A stretch of 18,421 bases of DNA from Clostridia bacterium (GCA_017445115.1 JAFSUU010000132.1:1-18421); one strand, 5' to 3'; counted from the stretch's first letter, positions 6,933-14,250 are shown. The notes: generated by a model not told the origin, from the letters alone. Made by a program: numbers and translations.

Positions 6933-7838
6933 TTAATAGCCTCCCGTTTTCAGCAAATCAACCGCTTCGTGCCAGTTTTCCTTGACAAGCGTTAATTCGT
7001 CCTTGTCCATATCTTCCCGATTTGACATTTTTTCAAGAAGTGCTGGATCTGTCAGGTCATACACGCTGTTACGAATAAGGCGTGAAAGGATTTTTGGCTC
7101 AAGAGCATCAAGCTCCCAGCTTTGATACCCAAATTTCCGAATATAGGCTTGAGCGCGGCTATCAGAGAGCTTAGCGGGATTAGGGGGCGGGTTGTATTCG
7201 TCGATCTGATCCCAATTCAAAGCAATTCTCTGTACCTCAACGTCAGCACCGAAAATTTCCAACCGCTCTGCTATGTCACGGGTCATATCTTTTCCTGAGG
7301 GGTCGTGGTCACCTAAATGAATAATGATTCGACGCTCACGGTGGTCCTGCTGGATAAATCGCTGAGCCGCAGCCCACATTTCTGATGCGCTTACATATCC
7401 ACGACAAGAGAAGCACGGAACGTCCAAACTCGAAGCTACTTGCTGGACTATTCCAATAAGAGCGTCTTTTTCCACCCATACTTCGATGTAGTTAGGCTGA
7501 TCCCTGCGCTTATCAATAGCGTAAGAGTATAAGACCGATCCCATAATGTCCGCGGGGGAATCCCAATGAGAATTGCGCCGCAAATTCCGGGTACGATCTT
7601 GAATAGCCAGCCAGTCAATAAGGCCTGCCATTCTCGCGTCATTAATGAGATTGCCTACATTTTTGTAGCTCCGTTCGTTGTTTGGTATGTAATCTCTCGC
7701 TACAAGTTGGTAATAAACTTGTCGTAACGTGAGGTCATAGCCCTGAGTTGTGTATTCTTCGATAACGTCGTTTATGGTGTCAATCAGTTTGAGACTGTCC
7801 GAACGGAAATTGATTTCTTTGTATTGCTTTTTTGGCAC
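6933..7838 (-). CDS. Topo VI-A/Spo11-like TOPRIM protein (resembles 'Topo mini-A' of mobile elements)
   Basis: The 301-aa protein starts at a GTG (MPKKQYKEINF). An N-terminal helix-turn-helix-like region contains LTLRQVYYQLVA (residues 36 to 47). This resembles the segment holding the catalytic Tyr in the winged-helix domain of Topo VI-A and Spo11; Tyr42 or Tyr43 is the candidate. It is followed by a TOPRIM domain with VEKDAL (Glu123) and LGDHDPSG (Asp177, Asp179), the metal-binding acidic set, and MTRDI just after. No B-subunit ATPase is present in the window. It may cut or nick DNA in replication, recombination or defence. The domain reading is good; the activity and the name 'Topo mini-A', which I recall from literature on mobile elements, are inference. 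Confidence 0.75.
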   Translation of the reverse strand: MPKKQYKEINFRSDSLKLIDTINDVIEEYTTQGYDLTLRQVYYQLVARDYIPNNERSYKNVGNLINDARMAGLIDWLAIQDRTRNLRRNSHWDSPADIMGSVLYSYAIDKRRDQPNYIEVWVEKDALIGIVQQVASSLDVPCFSCRGYVSASEMWAAAQRFIQQDHRERRIIIHLGDHDPSGKDMTRDIAERLEIFGADVEVQRIALNWDQIDEYNPPPNPAKLSDSRAQAYIRKFGYQSWELDALEPKILSRLIRNSVYDLTDPALLEKMSNREDMDKDELTLVKENWHEAVDLLKTGGY

Positions 7839-7847
7839 TGTCGGTCA

Positions 7848-7855
7848 CCCCCCCC
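7848..7855 (-). promoter_or_regulatory. Eight-G tract serving as the ribosome binding site of the TOPRIM gene
   Basis: In coding sense the tract reads GGGGGGGGTGACC, nine bases before the GTG start at 7836-7838, and no other purine-rich site is near. It can pair with the anti-SD end of 16S rRNA in several registers. A change in tract length would alter spacing and so translation strength. Confidence 0.55.
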
Positions 7856-7857
7856 GT

Positions 7858-8010
7858 TCAGATGATTCTGAAGGATAGCAGCAACAGAATTGCTGTTGTT
7901 ATCGCTCCGATCAGGTCCAGATAGCCGCGGCGTTCCTGGTTCGCGCCTAAACAGCCGAGCGAAAACAACGCGCATATCACTATTAAAACGATTCTTGTTA
8001 CAGTAATCAT
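7858..8010 (-). CDS. Small two-helix membrane protein (50 aa)
   Basis: An ATG at 8008-8010 follows AGGAGG at ideal distance and opens MITVTRIVLIVICALFSLG. The 50-residue product has two hydrophobic stretches, residues 2 to 22 and 34 to 50, joined by a charged loop (NQERRGYLD). It is therefore probably a hairpin in the cytoplasmic membrane. The stop lies 2 bases before the G tract that serves the next gene. Holin-like topology is possible, but position in the early operon and lack of homology make that a guess. Function unknown. Confidence 0.65.
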   Translation of the reverse strand: MITVTRIVLIVICALFSLGCLGANQERRGYLDLIGAITTAILLLLSFRII

Positions 8011-8019
8011 CGAATCCTC

Positions 8020-8214
8020 CTATTTCGTTATAGCTGCCGAGATAATCGCACATTCGGCGTCTACGCTGTCTACTCTAAAAGACAGTGAGTATACGCCGGG
8101 ATCAATTTCATCGCCGCATTTTATGATTTCTTCGAGTGAAACACATGTGGAAACTATAACCTCATCTGCAGCCGGGATCTCACCCAAGCCCGCCATTAGT
8201 TCGTATGTTTTCAT
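8020..8214 (-). CDS. Hypothetical protein (64 aa)
   Basis: The frame begins MKTYELMAGLGEIPAADEV and ends 9 bases before the next start. AAAGGA lies some 11 bases upstream of the ATG, a weak ribosome site. It is acidic, has two Cys, no membrane segment and no motif I can name. It follows the DNA polymerase gene by 6 bases, so it is co-transcribed with it. Confidence 0.6.
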   Translation of the reverse strand: MKTYELMAGLGEIPAADEVIVSTCVSLEEIIKCGDEIDPGVYSLSFRVDSVDAECAIISAAITK

Positions 8215-8220
8215 TCTGCT

Positions 8221-10269
8221 TTAATCCTTTCTGAAGAATTCTCCTACCCAGCCGTCGGCATTCAGGGGAAGTCCGCGGGTCCACCATGTAGGCTCAGCCA
8301 TCAACTCTATAACCTTACCGAGCATCTCCTCATTGGATGACGTCGGTACAATGTCGATAACTACCTCGTCATGAACGTGAAAGACCACCGGAAATCCCGC
8401 GTTTTCGAGACGCTCGATAGCCTCCGCGAGACAGTCGCGCGCTATCGCCTGGACGCAGTTCTCTACAAGCTTTCCGCCGTACGTTTCAACACGTTTCCAT
8501 TTCTTTGTAGTCTGATCCATGCCCATGTACGACAGCGAGCTACCGCCCCATCGGTTTTCTCCGACCGCGGGATCCACGTAGTACAACTTTCGCCCCGAAG
8601 GAAGCCGGATCGTCATATACGCAGTCTGCGTCGCTGTATTAAACTCTCGCGCAAACACAACGCCTATCTGTTCATGTCCGGTCAAACCCGTACCTCTAAC
8701 CGGTACCACTTTATATCCGCCATTTCTGATGACCTCGCTCGCTGCTGCGTCAAACGCATACCACAATTCTCGGATCTTCGGGTTCGTAGCGCGCCACCGA
8801 TTGACGATCTCTTGCACCTCGTCGTCCGATAGATCTGCGAGCAGGCCTCCGGTATCCATATTCCGCATCGCGCCGACACCACCCTGGTATCCGAGCGCGA
8901 GTTCAGCTACCTTGCCGCGCTGTCTGAGCGCGTATTCCGGATTGCCCTTCTTAATTCGCTCAAGAGGCACGCCGAACATCTGAGATGCGGATGCTTCGTA
9001 TATCTTTCCGTGCGTCCGGAATACCTCAAGCCGCCATTCTTCTCCGGCGAGCCACGAGATCACGCGGGCTTCGATCGCGGAAAAGTCGGCGTCGATAAGT
9101 ACGTGACCGGGAGCCGCAATGAATGCCGTACGGATCAACTGTGACAGCGTATCATTCGGGGCCCCGTAAATGACGCGCAGGACGTCAAGCTTATGATCCT
9201 TCACCAACTCGCGCGCTAACTCGAGGGGCTCGGTATATGTACGCGGTAAATTCTGCACCTGGACCAGTCTTCCGGCCCAGCGCCCCGTTCGGTTCGCGCC
9301 GTAGAACTGTAGGAGTCCACGCACCCTGCCATCCGCGCATATCGCGTTTTGGATCGCGTCGTATTTCTTTGTAGATGTTTTCCCGAGCTCTTGTCTGATC
9401 TCGAGCATCCTATTAACCTCGGGAGTATTTCCGTCGCGTCCGAGTAGATCCGCGACCGTATCTTTGCGGAGATTGCCTATCTCTTCCTCCGTTTGTTCCT
9501 TCAGCCATTCGGTCAACTGCTTGACGCTGTTCGGATTACGGAGTTCGGAGATCCTTACAGCCTCATTTGTTAAACTGTTTTTGATGGCGTCTCCTAAATA
9601 GAGCGCTCCGGAAACGAGATCCATATCTACCGCGACGCCGCGATAGTTGATCATCAGATCCGTTTCCCATTGCTTTTGTACGCTGTCGGGAACCGGAAAC
9701 GCAGAGAGATACTGCTCTATCGTCATCTCCGCCTCAACGTCCTGAGCGTTATATTCTTTGAAAAGTTGCCATTTCTCGGGATCATGTCTCGGGTAATTCC
9801 TGGTCCTGCCGCCGTTTCGCTTTGTAGGCTTGCAGGGCTGACAGAAATGGCGTATAAGCGCTTTACCTGTATTGAGCTTCTGTTTATCCTCCGGGAGTCC
9901 TAACGCCTTTCCTGTAGCGTCCAGGCCCGCCGTATAGCCACAATACAGCCCGTGCAGCATCGTGTCTCTCCACTGCTCTGGAGGAAGTATATATCCGAAT
10001 CCACGTTCAGAATAATATCTGTTGAAACAGAGCCATTCGAACGAGGCGTTATATGCGTGCTTTATGTAAATCGGATCCGCGAGCGCGGACTCAAGCCACG
10101 GCGGTATCTCTTCACCCTGGGCGAGATCTATCACCTGAACGGGACCGCCGTCGAGACTGTACGCGAACAGTAGAATTTCAAAATCCGGGCTCCGCACATA
10201 CGCATTCGCTCCGGCGGTTTTGATCGGAATGCTCGAGTACGTCTCAAGATCTATGCTTAAATGGTGCAT
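8221..10269 (-). CDS. Phage DNA polymerase, family A, with 3'-5' exonuclease domain
   Basis: This 682-aa enzyme copies phage DNA. The N-terminal proofreading exonuclease shows SIDLETY (Asp7, Glu9), NASFEW (about 74 to 79) and YNAQD (173 to 177), the Exo I to III residues. The polymerase part shows motif A DADFSAIEAR with the catalytic Asp near residue 395, motif B RQRGKVAELALGYQG (449 to 463, Lys453, Tyr461) and motif C HVHDEVVID near the C-terminus with the second catalytic Asp. There is no 5'-3' exonuclease domain, as usual for phages. AAAGGAGG before the ATG is a strong ribosome site. It lies downstream of DUF2800 and DUF2815 genes, a common replication-module order. Assignment is firm. 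Confidence 0.96.
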   Translation of the reverse strand: MHHLSIDLETYSSIPIKTAGANAYVRSPDFEILLFAYSLDGGPVQVIDLAQGEEIPPWLESALADPIYIKHAYNASFEWLCFNRYYSERGFGYILPPEQWRDTMLHGLYCGYTAGLDATGKALGLPEDKQKLNTGKALIRHFCQPCKPTKRNGGRTRNYPRHDPEKWQLFKEYNAQDVEAEMTIEQYLSAFPVPDSVQKQWETDLMINYRGVAVDMDLVSGALYLGDAIKNSLTNEAVRISELRNPNSVKQLTEWLKEQTEEEIGNLRKDTVADLLGRDGNTPEVNRMLEIRQELGKTSTKKYDAIQNAICADGRVRGLLQFYGANRTGRWAGRLVQVQNLPRTYTEPLELARELVKDHKLDVLRVIYGAPNDTLSQLIRTAFIAAPGHVLIDADFSAIEARVISWLAGEEWRLEVFRTHGKIYEASASQMFGVPLERIKKGNPEYALRQRGKVAELALGYQGGVGAMRNMDTGGLLADLSDDEVQEIVNRWRATNPKIRELWYAFDAAASEVIRNGGYKVVPVRGTGLTGHEQIGVVFAREFNTATQTAYMTIRLPSGRKLYYVDPAVGENRWGGSSLSYMGMDQTTKKWKRVETYGGKLVENCVQAIARDCLAEAIERLENAGFPVVFHVHDEVVIDIVPTSSNEEMLGKVIELMAEPTWWTRGLPLNADGWVGEFFRKD

Positions 10270-10287
10270 CGTTGCCTCCTTTGTTAC

Positions 10288-10319
10288 GGGAGGGCCGTCA
10301 ATGTGTAGCCAGCCCTCCC
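10288..10319 (-). other. mRNA hairpin between the DUF2815 and polymerase genes
   Basis: A perfect 8-bp inverted repeat (GGGAGGGC and GCCCTCCC) with a 16-base loop lies in the 64-base gap upstream of the polymerase ribosome site. No U run follows it in the leftward direction, so it is not an intrinsic terminator. It may stabilise or process the mRNA, or modulate polymerase translation. Confidence 0.5.
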
Positions 10320-10333
10320 ACGATTACATCATC

Positions 10334-10933
10334 TTAAATGCGCCGTCCGGTAATGGGATCGATAACGGGGGCGCCTGTCGGCTGATTACCGACATCTGCG
10401 AACTCGGACGCGGTCACGACCGATCCGCTGAGGGGTTCGCCGTCGCGCGTCTTCATTACGCCGCGCAGGCCGCAGCCGACGCCACGCTTCCCCGCGCTAT
10501 AGTATCCGAAAAAGTTGATACTGACGCGAGCATACATCCCGCTATAAATCTCCGTAGGCGCCAGTTCGCACTGGACGTTGTCTGAGCCGCATACGTACGG
10601 CTTATTCTTACCGCTCGCTGTCAGGACCCAGCAGCCGTGACACTCGGGGCCGAACGGCTCGCCGGACGGACGAACTCCGTCACCGTCGTGAACGACGGAA
10701 TCGATGCGCTGAGGGCGGATACCTCCCCATTTCGACGCGACGGCTTCCTGTGCCGCAGCGGCAATAGCCGCATCGAGTTCCGCCTTTATGTTTGTGCTCT
10801 TCGGGATGAGCAGCGTCACGCTGTATTTCGGTTCAGCGTTAGGGTTGTTCACCGGTGCCTTAGGCGTTACGAGATTCGCATAGGACAGGCGGCATTCAGG
10901 GGTCATTACTCTTTTAGGATCATTCTGATACAT
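10334..10933 (-). CDS. DUF2815 protein, probable phage single-stranded DNA-binding protein
   Basis: The 199-aa protein has the family opening MTPECRLSYANLVTPKAP, then YSVTLLIPKST and a WGGIRP segment. A middle region (CHGCWVLTASGKNKP) is followed by SGMYARVSINFFGY and a low-complexity C-terminal tail. DUF2815 proteins are predicted to have an OB fold and are found next to DUF2800 and phage DNA polymerase. A role in binding ssDNA at the replication fork, like T7 gp2.5, is the accepted guess, not shown here. A ribosome site AAGGAG lies about 10 bases before the ATG, inside the end of the upstream gene, which overlaps by 14 bases. Confidence 0.85.
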   Translation of the reverse strand: MYQNDPKRVMTPECRLSYANLVTPKAPVNNPNAEPKYSVTLLIPKSTNIKAELDAAIAAAAQEAVASKWGGIRPQRIDSVVHDGDGVRPSGEPFGPECHGCWVLTASGKNKPYVCGSDNVQCELAPTEIYSGMYARVSINFFGYYSAGKRGVGCGLRGVMKTRDGEPLSGSVVTASEFADVGNQPTGAPVIDPITGRRI

Positions 10934-11271
10934 TATTCTTGTTCTCCTTATTCAAATTATTATTGTTTAGGTTCGGAACGGGATGTGTTTCAATATACGA
11001 ATCGATGCCCGTTCCGACGAGTTGCAGATATTCGTATAATTCTTCATAGTACTGGTACCGCGCTTCGGCCTCTTCTTCGCTGCTAATGAACGGCAGAAAG
11101 CCGTTGATTTTGTCGCAGAGCCTTTTACACTCACGCGCTACCAAGAGCGGCATCCGTTTGTGCTCCGGGCACGTAGGATCATGTATCAGTAAATCCATGA
11201 CCAGATCGAGTGCCGCGCCTATTTTCTCTTTATCCCGTTTGGGCGAGGGGGGGGGTATTGAAATCGAACAT
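10920..11271 (-). pseudogene. Hypothetical protein gene frameshifted in a 9-C tract
   Basis: A strong AGGAGG site precedes an ATG at 11269-11271, but that frame (MFDFNTPPLAQTG) stops after 13 codons. With one C fewer in the tract at 11247-11255 it would continue MFDFNTPPSPKRDKEKIG and join the long downstream frame MDLLIHDPTCPEHKR, giving 116 aa. The remaining protein is helical, charged and Tyr/Glu-rich, with an Asn-rich tail. As written, only a weakly supported internal ATG at 11198 could express the 92-aa part. I do not recognise the family. The gene is either switched off by the tract or miscalled in sequencing. Confidence 0.7.
11247..11255. repeat. Homopolymer tract of nine G (C in the coding strand)
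   Basis: Nine G on the plus strand, seven codons into the gene with start at 11271. Loss of one base restores the frame, the same change needed in the methylase tract at 6626-6634. Confidence 0.85.
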
Positions 11272-11291
11272 GCTTGCCTCCTGTTTATTAT

Positions 11292-11612
11292 TCAATCAAA
11301 ATATTTTGCTTTGGTTTCTTTGAAGTACGTCCGGAGTCTTACGGCTCGAACGTATTGCGAGTCCGCAGTTTTAACCGCTTTATAGCCTGAGGCTACGTGT
11401 CGTGCGGCATTTGTTAGCGTTACAATACACTCCAACGCTTCCTCTGTGGTATAAGTGGTATAAACGGCTTTTTTGTTTGCATCCTGGTTTCCCGTCAGCA
11501 TATACTTGAAGAGCTTTTTCAAATTGACGACGGTCATATTTATAAGCGCGTACGGATAATTCAACGAAAAACGCGCCGTATCGTATTGAAAGTATACCGT
11601 TACGTCATCCAT
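11292..11612 (-). CDS. Hypothetical protein (106 aa)
   Basis: The start is the ATG of MDDVTVYFQYDTARF, which overlaps the DUF2800 stop (ATGGATGA), giving coupled translation; a start five codons earlier is less likely. The protein has aromatic N-terminal strands and two later helical segments, with no Cys pairs, membrane segment or recognised motif. Lying between the DUF2800 nuclease and the frameshifted gene, it may be a replication accessory protein, but nothing in the sequence shows this. Confidence 0.65.
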   Translation of the reverse strand: MDDVTVYFQYDTARFSLNYPYALINMTVVNLKKLFKYMLTGNQDANKKAVYTTYTTEEALECIVTLTNAARHVASGYKAVKTADSQYVRAVRLRTYFKETKAKYFD

Positions 11613-12840
11613 TCTCGACACCCTCAAATTCCGCCGCGCCGGGCACGTACGCCTCGCGCTTATCGGATTCAGGTACGAGCGACGGCTTTCCCTTCGGACG
11701 AACGACGTAGGGAGTCATTAACTCCCCGAAGGTCTTTTTGCCGAGCATCTTCTCGATCTCTGAAAGTGTCTTCGCCTTGCGCTCATACAGCATCGCTTCG
11801 TCGTATCCGGCGGCAACGAGCGCATCAAACGCTTCGTCGGTATCGGAGAACGATCTGTTGCTGCGTCCTTCGACGATCTTCCACCCGGGGATCTCTCCTC
11901 CGGAAAGCAGCGTCTGTGTAGCGTAGTCCTGCAGATCCTTGTACCAAGCGACGAGTCCTTCTGCCTTTACGAGGAGTTCGCCGACGTCTTCATCTGACAG
12001 GACGCGTGTCTGATCTTCGCCGACCATTACTTTCAAATCCTGCGCTACGACATCGGCTTCAGTCATTCTGCCGGCAATCACCGCGTCTTCGTACTCTGAA
12101 AAGCCCATGAAGTGCGCGGCTCTTGCGGCGCATTGTGCTTTTCCTTTACAGAAGCGGCAGTGCTCTCCAGGAACGAATTCACCAGGACCGTCAAAAGCTG
12201 CAACGGCCGCCGGCTTTATGCTGTCGCCCCAGGCGAAGAGCTCATCGACTGTCAAAGCATCCTCGCTGGCCGTATCCGACAGTCGCGGCTGACAAATACC
12301 CATTGATACGCGCTGAATCTGATCGCCGTAAATCGCACGGTACAGATGCAGCGCTCCAAGCGCGTAAAGCCTCATCTGAGGGTTTTCTTTCGCGGAGACG
12401 GCCACGCCCTTACCGTGCTTATAGTCGGTAATGTGCAGAGTGTCGTCGCCTATCATTACGCAGTCGCAGGTCCCGAAGCCCTCGGGTATGTAAGCGGAAA
12501 GATCTACCTCGACCTCAAAGGCGAAATGCGGCTTATGCGTAAAGCTCATCGCCTTTTCGGTCAAATACTCGACGTACGCTTCCGCCGTCTTTAACATCTC
12601 TTCCTGATAAAGCGGGTTTTCCTGGAGCTTCTTCAACTCACCGGTGAACTTCTTATTCGTCATTACGGTGAATTTCTTCCGGGCGTAGAGCTCGCAAATC
12701 GCGTGCGCTAACGTCCCTTCTTCCGCATAGACGCTTGTCCCGTCCGGGAACTGTGACTCGAAGTGCGGCGACGCCGTACAGACGAGCCATCTGTGAGCGC
12801 TTGACGCGCTCAGAAATGCGTGTTTTTCAGGGGAGGGCAT
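11605..12840 (-). CDS. DUF2800 protein, PD-(D/E)XK nuclease-like
   Basis: The 411-aa protein opens with HAFLSASSAHRWLVC, the Ser/Trp/Cys signature of RecB/Cas4-type nucleases. EEGTLAHAI follows near residue 40, where Glu and His are part of the active site. A central DYKHGKGVAV then supplies the 'D...xK' catalytic pair, and a later CRFCKGKAQCAAR gives the Cys set that holds an Fe-S cluster in Cas4-type nucleases. The C-terminal half is helical and ends in a Lys/Glu-rich part. DUF2800 proteins are near-constant partners of DUF2815 and family-A polymerase in Firmicute phages and are thought to process DNA ends. Ribosome site GGGAGG. The fold is well supported, the in vivo role is not known. Confidence 0.85.
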   Translation of the reverse strand: MPSPEKHAFLSASSAHRWLVCTASPHFESQFPDGTSVYAEEGTLAHAICELYARKKFTVMTNKKFTGELKKLQENPLYQEEMLKTAEAYVEYLTEKAMSFTHKPHFAFEVEVDLSAYIPEGFGTCDCVMIGDDTLHITDYKHGKGVAVSAKENPQMRLYALGALHLYRAIYGDQIQRVSMGICQPRLSDTASEDALTVDELFAWGDSIKPAAVAAFDGPGEFVPGEHCRFCKGKAQCAARAAHFMGFSEYEDAVIAGRMTEADVVAQDLKVMVGEDQTRVLSDEDVGELLVKAEGLVAWYKDLQDYATQTLLSGGEIPGWKIVEGRSNRSFSDTDEAFDALVAAGYDEAMLYERKAKTLSEIEKMLGKKTFGELMTPYVVRPKGKPSLVPESDKREAYVPGAAEFEGVENG

Positions 12841-12856
12841 ATTCGTACCTCCCTAC

Positions 12857-13381
12857 TCATATTCGCGCACCGAGCGCCCTCAGATCCTCGACGAACGCGG
12901 GATACTGGCTCTTGTCGAGCTGCGTTACTGCCTGCACTCCGTAATTCTTAAGCAGGGCAAGAAGATCGGGCATCTTTCCCTGGTCGATGAGGGCCGCGCC
13001 TGCTCTGGAGATCTCGTCGAGAGAGTATTCCTTTTCTGCCGCGGGTGCCGGAGCGTTCACTTCAACCGGTGCTGCATTGATCACCGGTTCGAGTTTAGAC
13101 TCCGTCATAGTTTTCTCGGAAGGGACAGTCTGCGATTTCAAAGCATCCTGTGTTGTAGATTGCTGCGGGGCAACCGGCGCAACTTCTACGTCGCTCCCCG
13201 CGTTTGTAGGGTTTGACTGCGAAACGCACTCATCGGGCTGCTCCGCTACCGGCTGTTCCTTCTTTGCTTTCCTCGAGCGTGTCGGGGTGCTGCTGCGCTC
13301 CGATGAATTCAGAGCGTTCGCGAGATTGTTGATCGCCGCGGTAAGATCTTCCGCTACGATCGTGACTTTCACTTCTAACAT
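12857..13381 (-). CDS. Hypothetical phage protein with long disordered linker (174 aa)
   Basis: Three parts are visible: an N-terminal segment (MLEVKVTIVAEDLTAAINN) that is beta-strand then helix; a middle of about 70 residues rich in Ser, Pro, Glu, Ala and Gln that should be disordered; and a C-terminal helical domain (SLDEISRAGAALIDQGKM to the end) with LLALLKNYGVQAVTQL. From memory, this architecture occurs upstream of DUF2800 in many clostridial prophages, without known function. AGGAGG precedes the ATG. The region is also covered for 152 bases by the upstream zinc-knuckle frame. Confidence 0.75.
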   Translation of the reverse strand: MLEVKVTIVAEDLTAAINNLANALNSSERSSTPTRSRKAKKEQPVAEQPDECVSQSNPTNAGSDVEVAPVAPQQSTTQDALKSQTVPSEKTMTESKLEPVINAAPVEVNAPAPAAEKEYSLDEISRAGAALIDQGKMPDLLALLKNYGVQAVTQLDKSQYPAFVEDLRALGARI

Positions 13382-13499
13382 GGTTTGCCTCCTGTTTTAT
13401 AAAAATTTTTGGTTGTTCTGGTTTATTGCAGTCGTCGCACTGTTCTCCGGGATCGAGGTTCGCGCCGCATGTCGGGTAGGTATGGTAGTATGTGCTCAT
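13230..13499 (-). CDS. Small zinc-knuckle-like protein, overlapping the next gene (89 aa)
   Basis: The ATG at 13497-13499 follows AGGTGA, which overlaps the stop of the hydrolase gene. The N-terminus reads YPTCGANLDPGEQCDDC. In related phage proteins I recall the first position as Cys (CPTCG), so here one zinc ligand seems replaced by Tyr. The frame continues well beyond the usual length of about 40 to 50 aa and overlaps the 174-aa gene by 152 bases. The C-terminal part (Arg/Ser-rich) may therefore be a read-through of a lost stop rather than a real domain. Function unknown; possibly a decaying gene. Confidence 0.45.
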   Translation of the reverse strand: MSTYYHTYPTCGANLDPGEQCDDCNKPEQPKIFIKQEANHVRSESHDRSGRSYRGDQQSRERSEFIGAQQHPDTLEESKEGTAGSGAAR

Positions 13500-13503
13500 G
13501 ACG

Positions 13504-14250
13504 TCACCTGCAGATGTAGGTCGGAAGTAATCCCGGCATGTTATAATCGAAATATGCCACGATCTCACCCTGGATAAATTCGGCCTGCCAGACGGCATCT
13601 CCGACCGTAGATCCGTACGTGAGGACGTACATGGCGTTGTCGATCGCTCGCTGTGACGGTTCAAGAGAAAAGAACCTTTCGGGACTACCGAAACCATACT
13701 GTATCGGTCCGTCGTCATACCATCCTGCCATAAGAACGTCGTATATCGTGTTCGGAAATCTCGGATCATTGACGCGGTTGACTACCACCGACGCGACTGC
13801 TCTCTGGTGCTCGTCGGTCGCGAAGTCCATCCCCGCCTCGTTCATAATGATCTTCGCCAAGAGCATGACTTCGCTAACTTGACTGCTATTTGACTCGTTT
13901 AGAACAAGCCCATACTCGACAGTTTTATAACCTCCCGTTGGTACTTCCAATAAACTCGGTTGAGTTTCTTTGCTGCTCTCCAATACCGGAATTTCCGATA
14001 CCTTACAATCAACATCTTCATCTGTCTCCCCCTCTGTTTCTATCGGCGTAAAGATTATCTCCGGCTCTCTCTCTTCGAGCTCTGTCTCAGTTTCGGTCTG
14101 TTCCGGTATCGTCTTCTCTACGACCTCTTCCGTCGTTTCGGGATATCGGGCTTTAAGGTTTTCATCGATCATAGCGATCATGCCATAGAACGTGAAGAAA
14201 ACCAGTGCGGATGAAAGAACTACAAGCGCCCAAAATTTAAGCGTTTTCAT
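13504..14250 (-). CDS. Membrane-anchored cell-wall hydrolase, SleB/Hydrolase_2 type
   Basis: SleB-type enzymes cut the glycan strands of peptidoglycan. The start is the ATG after GAGGAGG (MKTLKFWALVVLSS); a longer frame to 14298 has no site. Residues about 4 to 25 form one hydrophobic segment, a signal anchor or uncleaved signal peptide. Then comes an acidic Glu/Thr-rich spacer of about 90 residues. The C-terminal domain begins at VSEVMLLAKIIMNEAG, which contains the conserved Glu expected to be catalytic, with ASVVVNRV and the later YGSTVGDAVWQAEF and ending YICR. It is placed in the early operon, not in a lysis cassette, so it may act at infection or in lysogeny. Enzyme family is firm, timing is inference. 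Confidence 0.85.
   Translation of the reverse strand: MKTLKFWALVVLSSALVFFTFYGMIAMIDENLKARYPETTEEVVEKTIPEQTETETELEEREPEIIFTPIETEGETDEDVDCKVSEIPVLESSKETQPSLLEVPTGGYKTVEYGLVLNESNSSQVSEVMLLAKIIMNEAGMDFATDEHQRAVASVVVNRVNDPRFPNTIYDVLMAGWYDDGPIQYGFGSPERFFSLEPSQRAIDNAMYVLTYGSTVGDAVWQAEFIQGEIVAYFDYNMPGLLPTYICR

Noticed and set aside
7784..8053. 89-aa minus-strand frame overlapping the TOPRIM start and the small membrane protein
   Set aside because: It has no ribosome site of quality, reads through the G tract and shows no domain; the 50-aa membrane protein and the GTG-started TOPRIM gene explain the region better.
10288..10319. Hairpin as an intrinsic terminator
   Set aside because: No U run follows in either direction, and the polymerase gene directly downstream has no promoter I can see, so transcription must pass it.
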